DNA of 64,000 bases, taken from assembly GCA_013180625.2 (NCBI GenBank), contig SNVD02006886.1, forward strand, positions 205,434 through 269,433. Direction: 5' to 3'. The translations under genes and the position numbers were made by a program. Positions 11,146 to 23,170 of the stretch are shown here, piece after piece; the first letter of the stretch is position 1, and every line of letters starts with the position of its first letter. The DNA is from Boswellia sacra (lineage: Eukaryota; Streptophyta; Magnoliopsida; Sapindales; Burseraceae). The notes beneath the pieces were generated by a model. That model was not told the origin of the DNA. It did no database searches and was given only the letters and a program-made list of their open reading frames with translations.

Positions 11146-11160
11146 GTTTTTGGTGATTGG
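11040..11160 (+). repeat. (TTTG/TTTTG)n low-complexity tract
   Basis: Runs of TTTG and TTTTG units. Open frames across it on the minus strand are artefacts of this composition. Confidence 0.85.
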
Positions 11161-11400
11161 GGCATTGTTTTGGGAGGGATGAATGGGTTGAGGAGGTGGT
11201 GGTAGTAGGGCAAGGGCACTTTTGGGGGTTGTGGTGGGGTGTTGCTTTTGGTGGCAGATTGACGATGAACTGTGGCAGTGGCTTCTGTTGCAGTGGTGGT
11301 AGGCGAAGCTTTAACTGATAAAGAAATATCGACAAAGAAAGCGTCAAAGCATGGAATGCCGGCTCTGGTTTTTGTCTATTCCTTTGTTTTTTTTTTTTTA
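11161..11400 (-). other. Conserved downstream module of the B3 block, possibly coding on minus
   Basis: The same module occurs behind copy B (about 21810-22050) and copy C (36530-36655 plus 42354-42440). Here the minus strand reads FDAFFVDISLSVKAS followed by a Thr/Ala-rich stretch. Copy B keeps SLSVKAS but shifts frame after it. It may be a gene fragment amplified with the block. I do not recognise it. Confidence 0.35.
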
Positions 11401-12279
11401 AATACAATTTTTTAATTATTAATAAACGCCTAAACAAAATTACTTAATTAAGTACATTATTCCATTTTTTTTCCTTTTCAATCTTTATATGACGAATGAA
11501 ATTCGGAAAAGTACATATTGAACTCCAAACAAGCTTAGCATTTGCATATTTTTACCTGGATTATTTGTATTGAGGGATATTTTAAATCCTTTAAAACTAA
11601 AACAATTAGATTTATTCTCATTTTACTCCATCAAATAGAATGTTGTGACCTTGAATTTTTCAGATTACAATAAATTAACCATCAAATCATAAGAACCATT
11701 CTGCAACGTAAGAAGCTCTTGAGCGAGAGATGGTAGAAGGAGAGACGCGCACGGTAAGCTAAAGAGAAAAGGGCACGGACGCTATATGAAAAGCAACGAG
11801 AGAATTAGTTTCTCAAAGCGATTTAATTAAATATTGATCTAAGGTAATTTTTTACTTTTGGAGATATTATCTTTTAAATATTTTATAGTAGGGTTTGATG
11901 AGGGAAATAAGGACCTGACGAAGAAGAATAAGAAGGTGGATAATAATCATATGAGACGTATATATGTTTTAGGCTTACCTCTTTGAATAAGATGGGTTTT
12001 TAAAGTAAAAGTATAATTTTAAAATTTTAATTTAAAAGTGTATTCAGTAAAAGTGTCAATAGCAGTCATTTGAATGTAATTAGTCTTATCCTTGAATGAA
12101 TTTGTTAACATCAATTTGGAGCTTTATAGTAGCTTTTAAAATCCTTGGATGCAAAGTTAACCCTTAATGATGTTTAATGTTATGGCGCCCCCGGCAAAAG
12201 TTAAAGGCAGCACAAGGGCGCCATCTTTCGCCATGTACGAACAATAAAAAAGACTCGTACTGAAGACCTGAAATTCCAC
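11401..12279. other. Shared flank of the B3 block, non-coding
   Basis: Aligns in pieces with 22050-23170 and 42440-43010: GAACCATTCTGCAACGTAAGAAG, GAGCGAGAGATG, and a CTAAGGTAATTTTTTACTTT block. No gene seen. Confidence 0.5.
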
Positions 12280-14882
12280 AGATCCCAGCAAAATAACCGA
12301 ACCCTATAATAAGCACGAGCCCAATTTCATTACCTTAACAGCAATATTCATTCACTGATACATACCACTTATACCTTTTTTGTTTGATGATGGTTATTTC
12401 CTTTGGGTATGGGTTGGTGGCTATTCTTAAATTATACCTAAATTGATAAACGAGGGTTGATTGATGGCGTGGCCCCCGCATCACTGATGAGTTGAACAAA
12501 AATTCCTCACATTATTCATTTATTTATTTTTGATAAAAAAACTCGGTGGAACGAGGGAAATAATATTATTTTTCTCAAGTTTATAGTCAAATTTTATAAT
12601 TCAGGTAATTTGATACAGTCATATTAACATCTATGCTGTAATTGATTACATTATTGGGACCAAAATTCTGAGCATTTGACTACGTTACATTGGGTGAGTC
12701 GATGCATCATTTGTATACACATTATAAATAATTGTAAAAAATAAAAATTTCACATTTTCAACTTTTTCGTCTGTATAAAAGCGAAAAAAAATATAAAAAT
12801 TGGATAAAGATGTCTCCATATTTATTGTAATCGTTTTCAACTATAACATATCAATCATTTTCAAATTTTATATGAAATTGATATATCTACAGATCACATG
12901 CATACTAGTGTGACCCGAAATTTGAGTTACTACTTGAAAGTTAAAGATATATTCTACTATATGATGCCACTTACATCATCATAAAAGTTTTGGTTTGCGG
13001 TGCTTGACGGAACGTGTTGAGGGCAGCGCCGACAAGAGGACATACGTTGGCCTAATTGCCAATTAACTTGAAATGTTTTAAGGATCTTTTTTCTGCAAGC
13101 ATGTGCTTTTTGTCATTATTTCTTTATTAGAAATAAAAATTAAAAAACTAACAAGAAAAACTAACCAAAAGCTAGATTAGGTACACTGTATCTGATTAAA
13201 AAATGGAAATGATATGACAGTGCGGGTATTGCTATGGCCTATAAAAGTTGTCTAACAAAACTCTATCACAATTGACCATGATTATGTCCCTAATTTGTAA
13301 TCCCAAGTGGCAGGCAAGCACTTTAATTTGTGAGCAATTTCCCTAACATTTCTCAGAAATTAACAAGGCCCAAAATTTGGGGAACTTACACTATCTTTAG
13401 GGAACTTACATTATCCTCCCGCAGCCTCTGTTAGTTAATAGAAAATCTGATTGATTTGACTAAAATGGTGGAAGTAGGATTTTTGGACTTTCTTGATCAG
13501 TAGAAACTCGTTATGAAACGATGTTCGAAGAAAAGCCAGTAGATGCTAATTCTCCCAAAGACATTAAGCCCTTCAATCTTCACCGATTTCTTCTTCAAAA
13601 ATTGCGGCTGCTTCTCTGTTTCCATGTCAGCTGAGGCGAGGCCAGGTTTTGCACAAACTTTTGTGATTAGGTTTTCATCATAGGTGTAGGATCCTATAGA
13701 GATCATAGGGTAAATGATTTCATACCTTATAAAATAAAATTCATAAAGTTTTATCAATGCTTCCTTAATTTCTTCTGTTGAAACACCTAGATATCATACT
13801 TGAATATAAAATAATAGATACTTTGACATATAAGTTTAATTTTTAAATTTATCATCACAAAATTGAATAAAAAAAGTCATTAACTTCTTGTAATTAATCT
13901 TATGTATATAGCATCTAAAAGAAGAAACAATTTAATTAGTAGGATTGATAATGGTATTATTACGATGGTATTATTACGTAATACTCAAATATAAAAGTGA
14001 ATTATATATACATATATATATAAATAAAACATATGAAAAATATCGTAAATTAATCTTCAAATGTTCGTAATTCAGTATGATGATTTTCAATTCTAATATT
14101 ACTCAATTGATGCTGCCAAATTAAATAAATTTTCTAGCTTCGAAAAAATAAAGACTTTTTTTTTTCTTAAGGGATGCTATTTTCACTTTGAAGGATTGAC
14201 AGCCATGTTATTTCGTAACAAAAAAAGAAAATTAAGATCCTCTACTTTTGCTTCCTTACCTAAAAAGAAAAATGAAGGTAAAAGCGCTAAGATTTGCCTC
14301 GTCCTCGTGCAAAGTTGAAACGACACCATCTTCTCGTTCATGAAATTGATAAATGCATATGTATGTTTGTGTTTAAGAACTTCTTTTAAGAAAGGGTTAA
14401 AGCTGCACACTTGAGAAGAAATTAAGTGCACGTACTCATTAAGAAATAGGAAAAATGTTGCCATGTTGCAATCACTTTAATTTTATTTCAATTCTTAAGT
14501 CTCCCAATTTTTCTTGTCAAGACACCAAAAGTAGCAAATTCCTGGGGGGCTTTGTGATAAATAGTTAACAGTAATACTTTTATCGTCTAGACAATTGACC
14601 AATTACTGAATTAATTTCCTAAACAGTTTAACATTTTTAGACATTTAGCCAAGGATATTAGACTACTGCCTAATAAAGTATCTAATTCTCAAGCGGTGTC
14701 AATGACTACATTGATAGATTTTCCATGTGGTTAGGGAGGGCCCTGGCCGACCCAAATTTATAGATATTTTCAATATTATACATTAATTTATATGAAAATT
14801 AGTCTTAAATTTTACTTTTTATGTGTAATGTATCTTGCAAATTTCAAGTAGTATCACTTGGCCCCTCCAAAATATAAAGTCT
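12280..14882. repeat. Tandem duplication unit 1 (about 2.6 kb)
   Basis: Starts GATCCCAGCAAAATAACC and is followed directly by a second copy at 14883, similar over its whole length with indels. Shared landmarks are GGTATGGGTTGGTGG, GCTTGACGGAACGTGTTG, GGCCTATAAAAGTTGTCTAAC and CTCCCAAAGACATTAAGCCC. The junction carries GGATCCCA, matching the start of the unit. A third, more diverged copy lies at 23175-24620, so the module pre-dates the tandem step. Confidence 0.75.
13497..13640 (-). other. Conserved minus-strand ORF in unit 1
   Basis: Minus-strand codons read METEKQPQFLKKKSVKIEGL then NVFGRISIYWLFFEH and stop. The same frame is kept in unit 2 (about 16133-16262) with only a few amino-acid changes. 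In the third copy (about 24430-24560) the frame is lost. Unrecognised; could be an exon relic. Confidence 0.3.
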
Positions 14883-17505
14883 GGATCCCAGCAAATTAAC
14901 TGACCCTATAATAAGCACAAACCCAATTTCATTACCTTAAAAGCAATATTCATTCATAAGGTGAATTATGTGTCGTGTCGCAGCAGAAGATATACATCAA
15001 TTAAACTTTTTTTGTTTGATGATGATCGTGTCCTGTAGGTATGGGTTGGTGGGTATTCTTGAATTGTACTTAAATCGATAAATGAGGGGTTGATTGATGG
15101 CGTGGCCCCCCATCACTGATGGGTTGAACAAAAATTCTTGATGTTATTTTTTTTGAATAAAAACTCGGTGGAACAAGGGAAATAATATTATTTTTCTCAA
15201 GTTTATAGTCAAAATTTATATTTCAAGTAATTCGATACAGTCGTATTAACATCTATGCAGTAATTGATTACATTATTGGGACCTAAAATCTGAGCATTTG
15301 GCTATGGTATATTGGGTGTGTCAATGCGTCATTTGCATACACATTATAAATAATTGTAAAAAAGAAAAAAATTACACATTTTCAACTTTCATCTATATAA
15401 AAGTGGAAAAAAATATAAAAATTGGATGTAGATAACTCCAAATTTATTGTAATCGTTTTCAATTATTATATATCAATCATTTTCAAATTTTATATGAAAT
15501 TGATATATTTACAGATTACATACACCTTAGTATGACCCAAAATTGTGAGTTACTACTTGAAATTTGTTGACGTACTCTATTAGATATGATGCCACTTACA
15601 TCATCATAAAAGTCTTGGTTTGCGGTGCTTGACGGCACGTGTTGTGGGCCGTATGAGAAGTCAGCGCCGACAAGAGGACATATGGTGACCTAAATGCAAA
15701 TTAACTTGAAATGTTTCAAGGGTCTTGTTTCTGCCAGCATGTACTTTTTGGCATTTTTTCTTTATTAGAAATAAAAATTAAAAAACTATCAAAAAAAGAA
15801 ACCCAAAACTAGATTATGTAAACTGTATCTGATTAAAATATTGAAATGATATGACCGTGCGGGAATCGCTATGGCCTATAAAAGTTGTCTAACAAAACTC
15901 TATCACAATTTATCATGATTATGTCCTTCGTAATCCCAAGTGGCATGCAGTCACTTTAATTTGTGAGCAATTTCCCTAACATTTCTCGGAAATTAATAAT
16001 CCTCAAAATTTAGGGAATTTACATTGCCCTCCCCTAACCTCTGTTAGTCAATAGAAAATCTATTTGATTTGACTCGAGTGGTGGAAGTAGGATTTTTGGA
16101 CATACAGTTGATTAACGCAATAGCCCTTTCTTGATCAGTTGAAACTCGTTATGAAAAGATGTTCGAAGAAAAGCCAATAGATGCTAATTCTCCCAAAGAC
16201 GTTAAGCCCTTCAATCTTCACCAATTTCTTCTTCAAAAATTGCGGCTGCTTCTTTGTTTCCATGTCAGCTGAGACGAGGCCAGGTTTGCACAAACTTTTG
16301 TGATTAGGCTTTCATTATGGGAGTGGGATCCTATAGAGCTCATAAGGTAAATGATTTCATACTTTATCAAATAATATTCATAAAATGTTATGACTGCTTC
16401 CTTAATTTCTTTTGTTGAAACACCTAGATCCCATACTTGAATATAAAATAACAGATACTTTGACAAATAAGTTTAATTTTAAATTTATCATCACAAAATT
16501 GAATTAAAAAATCATTAACTTGCCTGTAATTAATCTCATATATATAGCATCTAAAAGAAGAAACAATTTAATTAGTAGGATTGATAATGATATTATTAAC
16601 GTAATACTCAAAATTAATATAATATTGAATAAAAAATAAATAAAACATATGAAAAATATCATAAATTAAACTTCAAATGTTCGTATTTGTTTATCATGAT
16701 TTTTAATTCTAATATTACTATATTGCAGCTGCCACATAAAATAAATTTTCTAGCTTCGAAGAAAGAATGACCTTTTTTTTTTTTTTTCGCTTAGGGGATA
16801 CTATTTTCACTTTGATGGATCGACACAGACCTGTTTATTTCATAACAAAAAAGAGAATGAAGATCGTCTACTTTTGCTTCCATGCCTAGAAAGAAAAATG
16901 AAGGTGAAAGCGCTAAGATTTGCCTCGTGCAAAGCTGAAACGACACCAACTTCTCGCTCATGGAATTGGAAAATGCATATGTACTTTTGTGATTATAAGA
17001 AATTCTTTTAAGAAAGGGTTAAAGCTATATACTTGAGAAGAAATTATGTGCACGTACTCAATAAGAAATAGGAAAGAGGTTGCCATGTAGCAATCACTTT
17101 AATTTTATTTCAATTCTTAAGTCTCCCAATTTTTCTTGGGAAGACACAAAAAGTAGCAAATTCTTGGAGGGCTTTGTGATAAATTGTTAACCCTAATATT
17201 TTTATTGTCTAAACAATTGACCAATTACTGAATTAATTTGCTAAATAGTTTAACATTGTTAAACCTTTGTCTAAGGATATTAGACTCGTGCCTAATAAAG
17301 TATCTAGTTGTCAAGCGATGTTAGATACTTACAGTGATAGACTTTCCATGTGGTCAGGGGCCTGGCCACCCCAAATTTATACATATTTTCAATATTATAC
17401 ATTAATTGATATGAAAATTAGTCTTAAATTTTAACTTTTATGTGTAATGTACCTTGCAAATTTCAAGTTGTATCCCTTGGCCCCTCCAAACTCTAAAGTC
17501 TGGAT
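14883..17505. repeat. Tandem duplication unit 2
   Basis: Near-complete copy of 12280-14882. It ends CTGGATCCACCCCT, whereas unit 1 runs into the start of unit 2 at the matching point. About 160 bp at the end of each unit (14728-14882, 17352-17505), bounded by AGGGG(C)CTGGCC and GGATCCACCCCT, resembles a small transposon remnant. Confidence 0.75.
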
Positions 17506-17647
17506 CCACCCCTACATGCTTATTCAACAATGTATGGACTTGTCAAATATTATGTTTGTACAAAGGAAATTGAGGGTATACATGATATTTGATATTTAAA
17601 CTTGTTAGGATATCTAAATTTTTCAAAATGTCGCTGTATCTCATAAG

Positions 17648-18218
17648 TAGGAGTGACAATTTTTTATTCAACACGCTAAAATGATACAAAATTAGCGGAT
17701 TAGTATTGATATGATTATTAATTGTGTCGTGTTAGTGTTAGGATACTTAATATGATTAATAAATGTTTTGGACCTGTGTTTAGGGTGTTTAATACGGCAA
17801 CCTGTTTACTGACATGAATAACTAAAAATATCGTGTCAAGTACAAATGATTAAAAAAACTAATCAACCTATTTAATAGCAAATTTAGTTATTTAAATTCT
17901 TTTTTATATTAATAATTGTTTATATTAGTAGATAATTTTAATTAATTTAAAAACATAGAATGTGATTAGTTAAGCACATACATGTGGTTAGTTAAGCATA
18001 AATGTGTTTAATAATTAAGTAGGTTAATTATGTGAATTAATGCAATTAGTTATAATAGGTTTAGTAAACAGGTAACACATTTATTACATGCGTTGAATCG
18101 TTGTTTCAAGTCTTGACACAAATCATTAAATAAATCGTACCCTTGTTAGTTAAAATTTGACCAATTTATGTCCTAACATAACAGTAGTAAAACATGCAAA
18201 CACGAATTGCCACCCCTA
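17648..18218. mobile_element. MITE with TAGGGGTGGCAATT-type ends, copy 3 (hAT-like)
   Basis: Ends are TAGGAGTGACAATT and AATTGCCACCCCTA, imperfect inverted repeats over 571 bp. The interior carries CGTGTCGTGTTAGTG and TTGACACAAATCATTAAATA motifs like the two closer relatives at 19447 and 59451. The flanking 8-mers CTCATAAG and TTGATAAC match at 5 of 8 positions, consistent with an old hAT-type 8-bp duplication but not proof. Confidence 0.5.
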
Positions 18219-19446
18219 TTGATAACATCCTCAAAACTTAGTTACTATTATTATTATCATCATCATCATCATCATAATTTAACATTTCTCTTACATCTCT
18301 TTTGTCTACCTTCTTCCTTTAATCTTAACTTCCCTTGCCGTGGCGAATTTCACAGCTTCTTCATTGCTATTATTTTTATTTTTTACTTTTTGCGACAGAA
18401 AAACACGTACTTTGCACTCTCAGTTTGAAGTTTTGTTCTGTTCACAGTTTAAAAACCACTATCGAAGAAATTAATCCGAGTTCGAATGATAGCTCAAGCC
18501 TTTTCTATTCATCTAGATCGATGCATGGGCGTGTAGATTTCCACACATAAAACACCGTATTGAATGAGAAAAATGAAACTGGGATGATGGTGGCCGGCGG
18601 CAACCTGGAGAAGGAACGATAAATTTTTTGCTAGATGGAGGATTTGGTCAAATTAAAACACATTGTGACTGAAAAAGGCGATGTCTATATGTGGAAAAAA
18701 TTTTGAACTTCAAATTATAGGGAGAAAAATAATTATATGATGTGGCACACTACACGGCTAATAATAATTTGATAGCGCTACAAATTGGAAGTATTTCTCT
18801 TAATTCAAACAATTAATAAGATTAAAAACACATGATCTGCATAATTTGCGGTGACGGGAAGAAGATGCTTGCACTTTTAATCATGAAGGGTCGTTCTCAA
18901 ATTTTCCAATCTATAGCTTTTATGGATTAGTCCTTTTATACTTTTAATCTTACTTGATGATATAAGTTTGCAATCAAGTTTTTTGTGTCCAAAGACTGCT
19001 TCGTTTTTCATTTTTCTTCTGGATTGGTAGGAGAAGCCGAAAAAAGAAATGCTGTTTTTGTGCTTTTTTAATAAAAAACCAAAAATTTAAAAGTTCATAA
19101 GCGTACAATGCACTCACATTCTAATAAATAAATATGACATTCTTTTCACAGCCTTCCTTTCCCCTCCAATGAGTAGCTAACATTTAGGAGTTGATTATTT
19201 TTCCATCTATTGAATTTCATTCAATCTCAGATTTTAGACTTTTTTATATTGATTCTTTTTGGAATTGAATACTTTTTCTCAGATAAAAACATCTTAATAG
19301 AAAAACTATATTTTTTTAGTTTTTATCTAAATAGAAAAAAATATGAATGGATTGTCTTTTTATGTTCTAAAATACCCTTAGAAGTTTTATTTAATTCCTA
19401 CTTTTCCGATCTTTGAACCTTGACCAATTGCAACACATACTAACGG
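18219..19446. other. Spacer and upstream flank of B3 copy B
   Basis: Contains (ATT/ATC)n at 18243-18276. Part of the promoter-side block shared with copies A and C begins at about 18957 (TGATATAAGTTTG...TTGGTAGGAGAAGC), before the MITE interrupts it at 19447. Confidence 0.45.
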
Positions 19447-19960
19447 TAGGGGTGGGATTCGTGTCGTGTCATGTCGACCCATTTAATTATTCGTGTCAAG
19501 ACATGAAACACGGATCCGACATGATTATTAAATGTGTTACCCACGTGTTGTAATCGTGTCATATTTAATTCACATAATTTACTTAATTGTTTAACCTAGT
19601 TATGCATAATATATTATATTCTATATATTTAAATCAATTAAAATTATTTTTAGAATATAAACCATTGTTAGTATAAAATATTATTAAAATCATCATAATT
19701 TATTATTTTATAAATTAATTTATTTCATAACATAAAAATATAAATTTTATAATATATATGTTGTAAGTAGGTAATAATTTATATCATTGAATGAACTTAT
19801 ATATTAAGGATAGACAAAATATATTTAACTGTTCGTGTTATTAAACGGGTTGGCGTGTTGAACACCTTCAACACGAATCTGACCTATTTATTAATCGTGT
19901 ATTGTATTCGTGTCGTGTTCCTGTCGTGTTTGCGAGTCGTGTCGCAAGTTCTCACCCTTA
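19447..19960. mobile_element. MITE copy 1 (hAT-like)
   Basis: Runs from TAGGGGTGGGATTCGTG to CAAGTTCTCACCCTTA, 514 bp. It aligns end to end with the reverse complement of 59451-59966, including TCGACCCATTTAATTATTCG at one end and AACGGGTTGGCGTGTTGAAC at the other. No transposase coding capacity. Flanking 8-mers do not match, so the target duplication has decayed or the ends are slightly off. Confidence 0.65.
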
Positions 19961-20780
19961 AGTCGGTATTTACTGAATCAGTAGATCAAGTATTCTTGAA
20001 TCAATTGCAAGATCAAATTGTAAATCAACTCTTTCAAGAATCAAATTAATCTTTTGATTTTAATATTCTATTGTTAAAATAATTTTTTGAGTACACATTT
20101 ATTATTTTTAATTACATAGTAACTAAAATAATTTTGATATTATATGTGACACACATTAATTAACAATTTTTTTTTCACTGTAGTAGTTTAATTTTGATTT
20201 TGTTATACAATGTACAATACATATAATACTAGATAAGGGCATATATGTCAAATTAATAGCATTCAAATGTTTTTAATTATTAAAGAAATCAACTTAAGAC
20301 TAATTATCCAATCTAAAAAAAATTATATCATTTAGATTTTTGTATTTAAACCTATTCAGATTTCAACCATACTCAAACCTATTTAGATTTTAGATAAAAA
20401 AAAATCACCCCCTTAATCTATGGAACTATGGCAAATTTCATGCATACGTTGCCCTTGGCATTGCATTTTAGCATATTAATTAACCATTGAAGTAGGTACT
20501 ATTGAATATAAGGATTTTCTCTTGATCTAATTTTCACTTGAGCAAAATACAAAGGTATAATTAGTGATTTATACTAAATACATGGAAGAGGAAAGAAAAT
20601 ATAATAGATATTAACCATTCATTATTAATGAAATTCACATGACAGAAGATCTACAAAAGCTCAAGAAAAGCTCATATTAGGAGAGGATCCTAATTCCCCA
20701 TGACAACTAAATTGAAAATTGTATTCTTGAAAATACGTTTAGGCTCCAAATTCAAGTATTTATAATAAAACTCTAATATG
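19961..20780. other. Upstream flank of B3 copy B
   Basis: A/T-rich. GCAAATTTCATGCATACGTTG near 20432 aligns with GCACTTTCATGCATATGTCG at about 35351 upstream of copy C. No gene seen. Confidence 0.4.
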
Positions 20781-20967
20781 TGTCCACTTATATGACTTGG
20801 TCAAAGACAATTAAATTTATTACTATTCAGTTAACTTATTAACACAATGAGTTAATTCAAGACTTCACTACGTCATTTTAACTTTAACTTTACCAAAAAC
20901 TTTAACACTGAATATACTTCCATATTGATTCCACAGGTACAAAGAGTTCTCTTGCTGCTATTAGGTT
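20781..20967 (+). promoter_or_regulatory. Upstream region of B3 copy B, core promoter apparently deleted
   Basis: Collinear with 35780-36104 upstream of copy C: CAAAGA(C/T)AATAAATT..., TCATTTTAACTTT, AAAAAC(C/T)TTAACACT...CATATTGATT. Copy C then has about 130 bp, including a TATA box (TGTATATAAGCG, 35990), before the shared ACTTCTCTCGCTGCTATTGGGTT leader. Copy B jumps from CATATTGATT to CCACAGGTACAAAGAG directly. The TATA-bearing piece is therefore missing here. Confidence 0.5.
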
Positions 20968-21327
20968 ATGGCTCCGCTTTTTGCAAAGAAGCTAACAGTC
21001 ACTGATATTTGGGTGAGGTTGGAAATTCCCACCAAGGCACTGAATGAAATTGATTTTCATGAAGGAAGTCTCTCTGTGGTTTTGCCGGTTAGTGATTGGA
21101 AAAATGAAGTGTGGGAATTTCGTTGCTCTAAACGGCCGGATGTTAAGCATCCAAGACCAGCTATCACTGGACAGTGGCTTGAATTTGTCCAATATAAAGG
21201 TCTTCAGATTGATGATCAAGTCATCATTCATAAGCTTAATGGAGGCCGCTACACAGTTGAGGTGATGAGAGAGACTACAATCAAGTTATTGGGTAAGGAG
21301 ATAAAGCAAAGGGCTCTTGTAGACTAA
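20968..21327 (+). CDS. Small B3-domain DNA-binding protein, intact copy B
   Basis: 119 residues, almost wholly one B3 domain. Residues 4-22 (LFAKKLTVTDIWVRLEIPT) match the opening strand of B3 domains (F-K-LT-SDV-RL-IP). Residues around 45-54 carry the W-F-R core (VWEFRCSKRP). Residues 62-80 (RPAITGQWLEFVQYKGL) match the PR-LTGGW-FV--K-L signature. IDDQVIIHK follows as the GD--(I/V)-F strand. B3 proteins are nuclear DNA-binding regulators of plant development; the partner genes here are unknown. The protein lacks any second domain, as in short REM-like or At-type single-B3 proteins. The ATG is fixed by homology with copies A and C. It is the only one of at least five family traces in the window with an open frame, yet its proximal promoter looks truncated. 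Confidence 0.75.
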   Translation: MAPLFAKKLTVTDIWVRLEIPTKALNEIDFHEGSLSVVLPVSDWKNEVWEFRCSKRPDVKHPRPAITGQWLEFVQYKGLQIDDQVIIHKLNGGRYTVEVMRETTIKLLGKEIKQRALVD

Positions 21328-21560
21328 AAGAAAAAGTGTGGTGGCTTATGTAATATATTACTTCAATTCTAGTATGTCTTCAGCTTTTTATTCAGGTTTT
21401 GAGAGAGGCTAGTGTAGTGCATGTATGATATATTGTAAAGATAAAAGGTTATAACGCGTCTGGCTGTGAGCCTTCATGAAGTTAGTTTGTGTAAAGTATG
21501 TGTCTTAAGTTAATGTAAATTCATGTTCTTCTTCTTCTTTTTTTTTTTTTCTCTCTCTGA
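21328..21560 (+). other. 3' UTR of B3 copy B
   Basis: Matches the orphan 3' UTR at 10660-10900 (GTATGTCTTCAGCTTTTTATTC, GTGAGCCTTCATGAAGTTAG) and ends in a (TTC)n/T-rich tract. Confidence 0.6.
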
Positions 21561-23170
21561 AGTTTTTATTCGCTGGTGGCCAAGCCAGGTGGCGCATGCA
21601 TATTACGAAAACATAATTTTGGTTTAGGAAATTGACGTTTCATGCAAAGTTTGAGATATATACTCAAGGAAGTCCATGATCTTTCAACTTTCAACTCAAA
21701 TTGAAGTTGATTGAAAATTATGATGAAATCATTGAGGTTGATTTGTTGGTTAGGTTTTCTTGTTTTTTTGTTTTTGTTTTTGTTTTTTTTTTTTTGTATT
21801 GTTTTGCGGGGGGTTGAATGGGTTGAGGAATTGGTGGGAGTATGGCAGATTGTACTAGTCCTGTTGACACTTTTGGTGGTGGTGAAGGCACTGTAGCGGC
21901 GTGTTGCTTTTGGTGATAGATTAGCCCTCAACTGTGGCAGTGGCCTCTGTTGCAGTGGTGTTCGAATAGAAGAAGCTTTAACTGATAGAGAAATATCGAT
22001 GAAGAAAGCGTCAAAGCATGGAGTGCTGCCTCTGGTTTTTGTCTCCTCTTCTTCTTTTTTAATCAAACTTTTTTGTTATTAATATACCCCAAAACAAAAT
22101 TACTTTAAAGTAGAATATTCAATTACATGGCTTATATGTACAACCTAGAAAGATAATTTAAATATTTTAAGAATAAAATAATTAGATTAATTCTCATTTT
22201 ACTCCATGAACTTGAATCGTGACCTTGAATTTTTCATATTACGATTAGTTAACCTTCAAATAATAACAACCATCTTGCGATGTAAGAAGAGCTCTTGAGC
22301 AAGAGATGAAAGAAAGAGAGTCGCGCACGGTGAGCGTGCATGGACTCTATATGAAAAAGCAATGAGCTAGAGAGATTTTTTAAAGCGATTTAATTGAGAG
22401 CAATTCGATATCTAAAACCAAATTCTATAATTAACTCCTTACAATTTGAATTGGCAAAAATTTACAAGAAGAGGAAAAAAATGAATAAGAGTAATTATAA
22501 TGCATAACATGAAAATTATATCTCCACTAGATTTTGCAAACTCAGGTTTCATGGAGAGTTGGTTGTAAATAGATTGTAGGTGTAATATTATTTTTTAATT
22601 AAATATTTGACCTAAGGGAGAATTTTCGTTTTTGAGATGTTATTTTTCAAATCTTTTAAAGTAGGATTTGAGGAGAGCAATAAGGAGCTGATGATGAAGA
22701 ATAAGAACGATAGATATTTATAATGATATCATAGATACGAATATGATGATGATGATGATAACAACGATAATAATAATTTGTTGAGCTAAGAAGTTCTTAT
22801 GTGCTTTTTTTTTTTGGCAATAAGATGGGTTTTCATAGTAAAAATATAATTTTAAAATTATATTTGAAAATATATTGAGTTCAAGTATCAACAACAATAA
22901 ATTGGATGCAAATAGTCTACCCTTGTTTGTGAATTTGTGTTGTTGCCATTGTTGTTGTTGTTATTATTATTATTATTATTATTTTATCTTTAGTTGCTTT
23001 TGAAATCTTTGGATGCAAATGTTAACTTTAATGATGTTTATGTAATTCTCCCTGGAGTCTTCAAATAAATCCATGTTATGTATGCCCCTGTAAAAGTTAA
23101 AGGGCAGCGCAAGGGTACAATCTTTCACCGTGTACGAACAGTCAAAATGACTCGAACAAAAGACCCTGAA
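21561..23170. other. Downstream flank of B3 copy B
   Basis: Carries the conserved module at about 21810-22050, then A/T-rich sequence and (GAT)n at 22744 and (TTG/ATT)n at 22945-22984. It aligns in blocks with 11160-12280. Confidence 0.5.

Noticed and set aside
10928..11437. 169-codon minus-strand open frame
   Set aside because: Its middle is Lys/Thr/Gln repeats read from the (TTTG)n tract; composition keeps it open. Only the conserved module at its start is kept as a possible fragment.
19439..19968. 8-bp target duplication around MITE copy 1
   Set aside because: Flanks ACTAACGG and AGTCGGTA do not match, so the duplication is claimed only for the 59451 copy.
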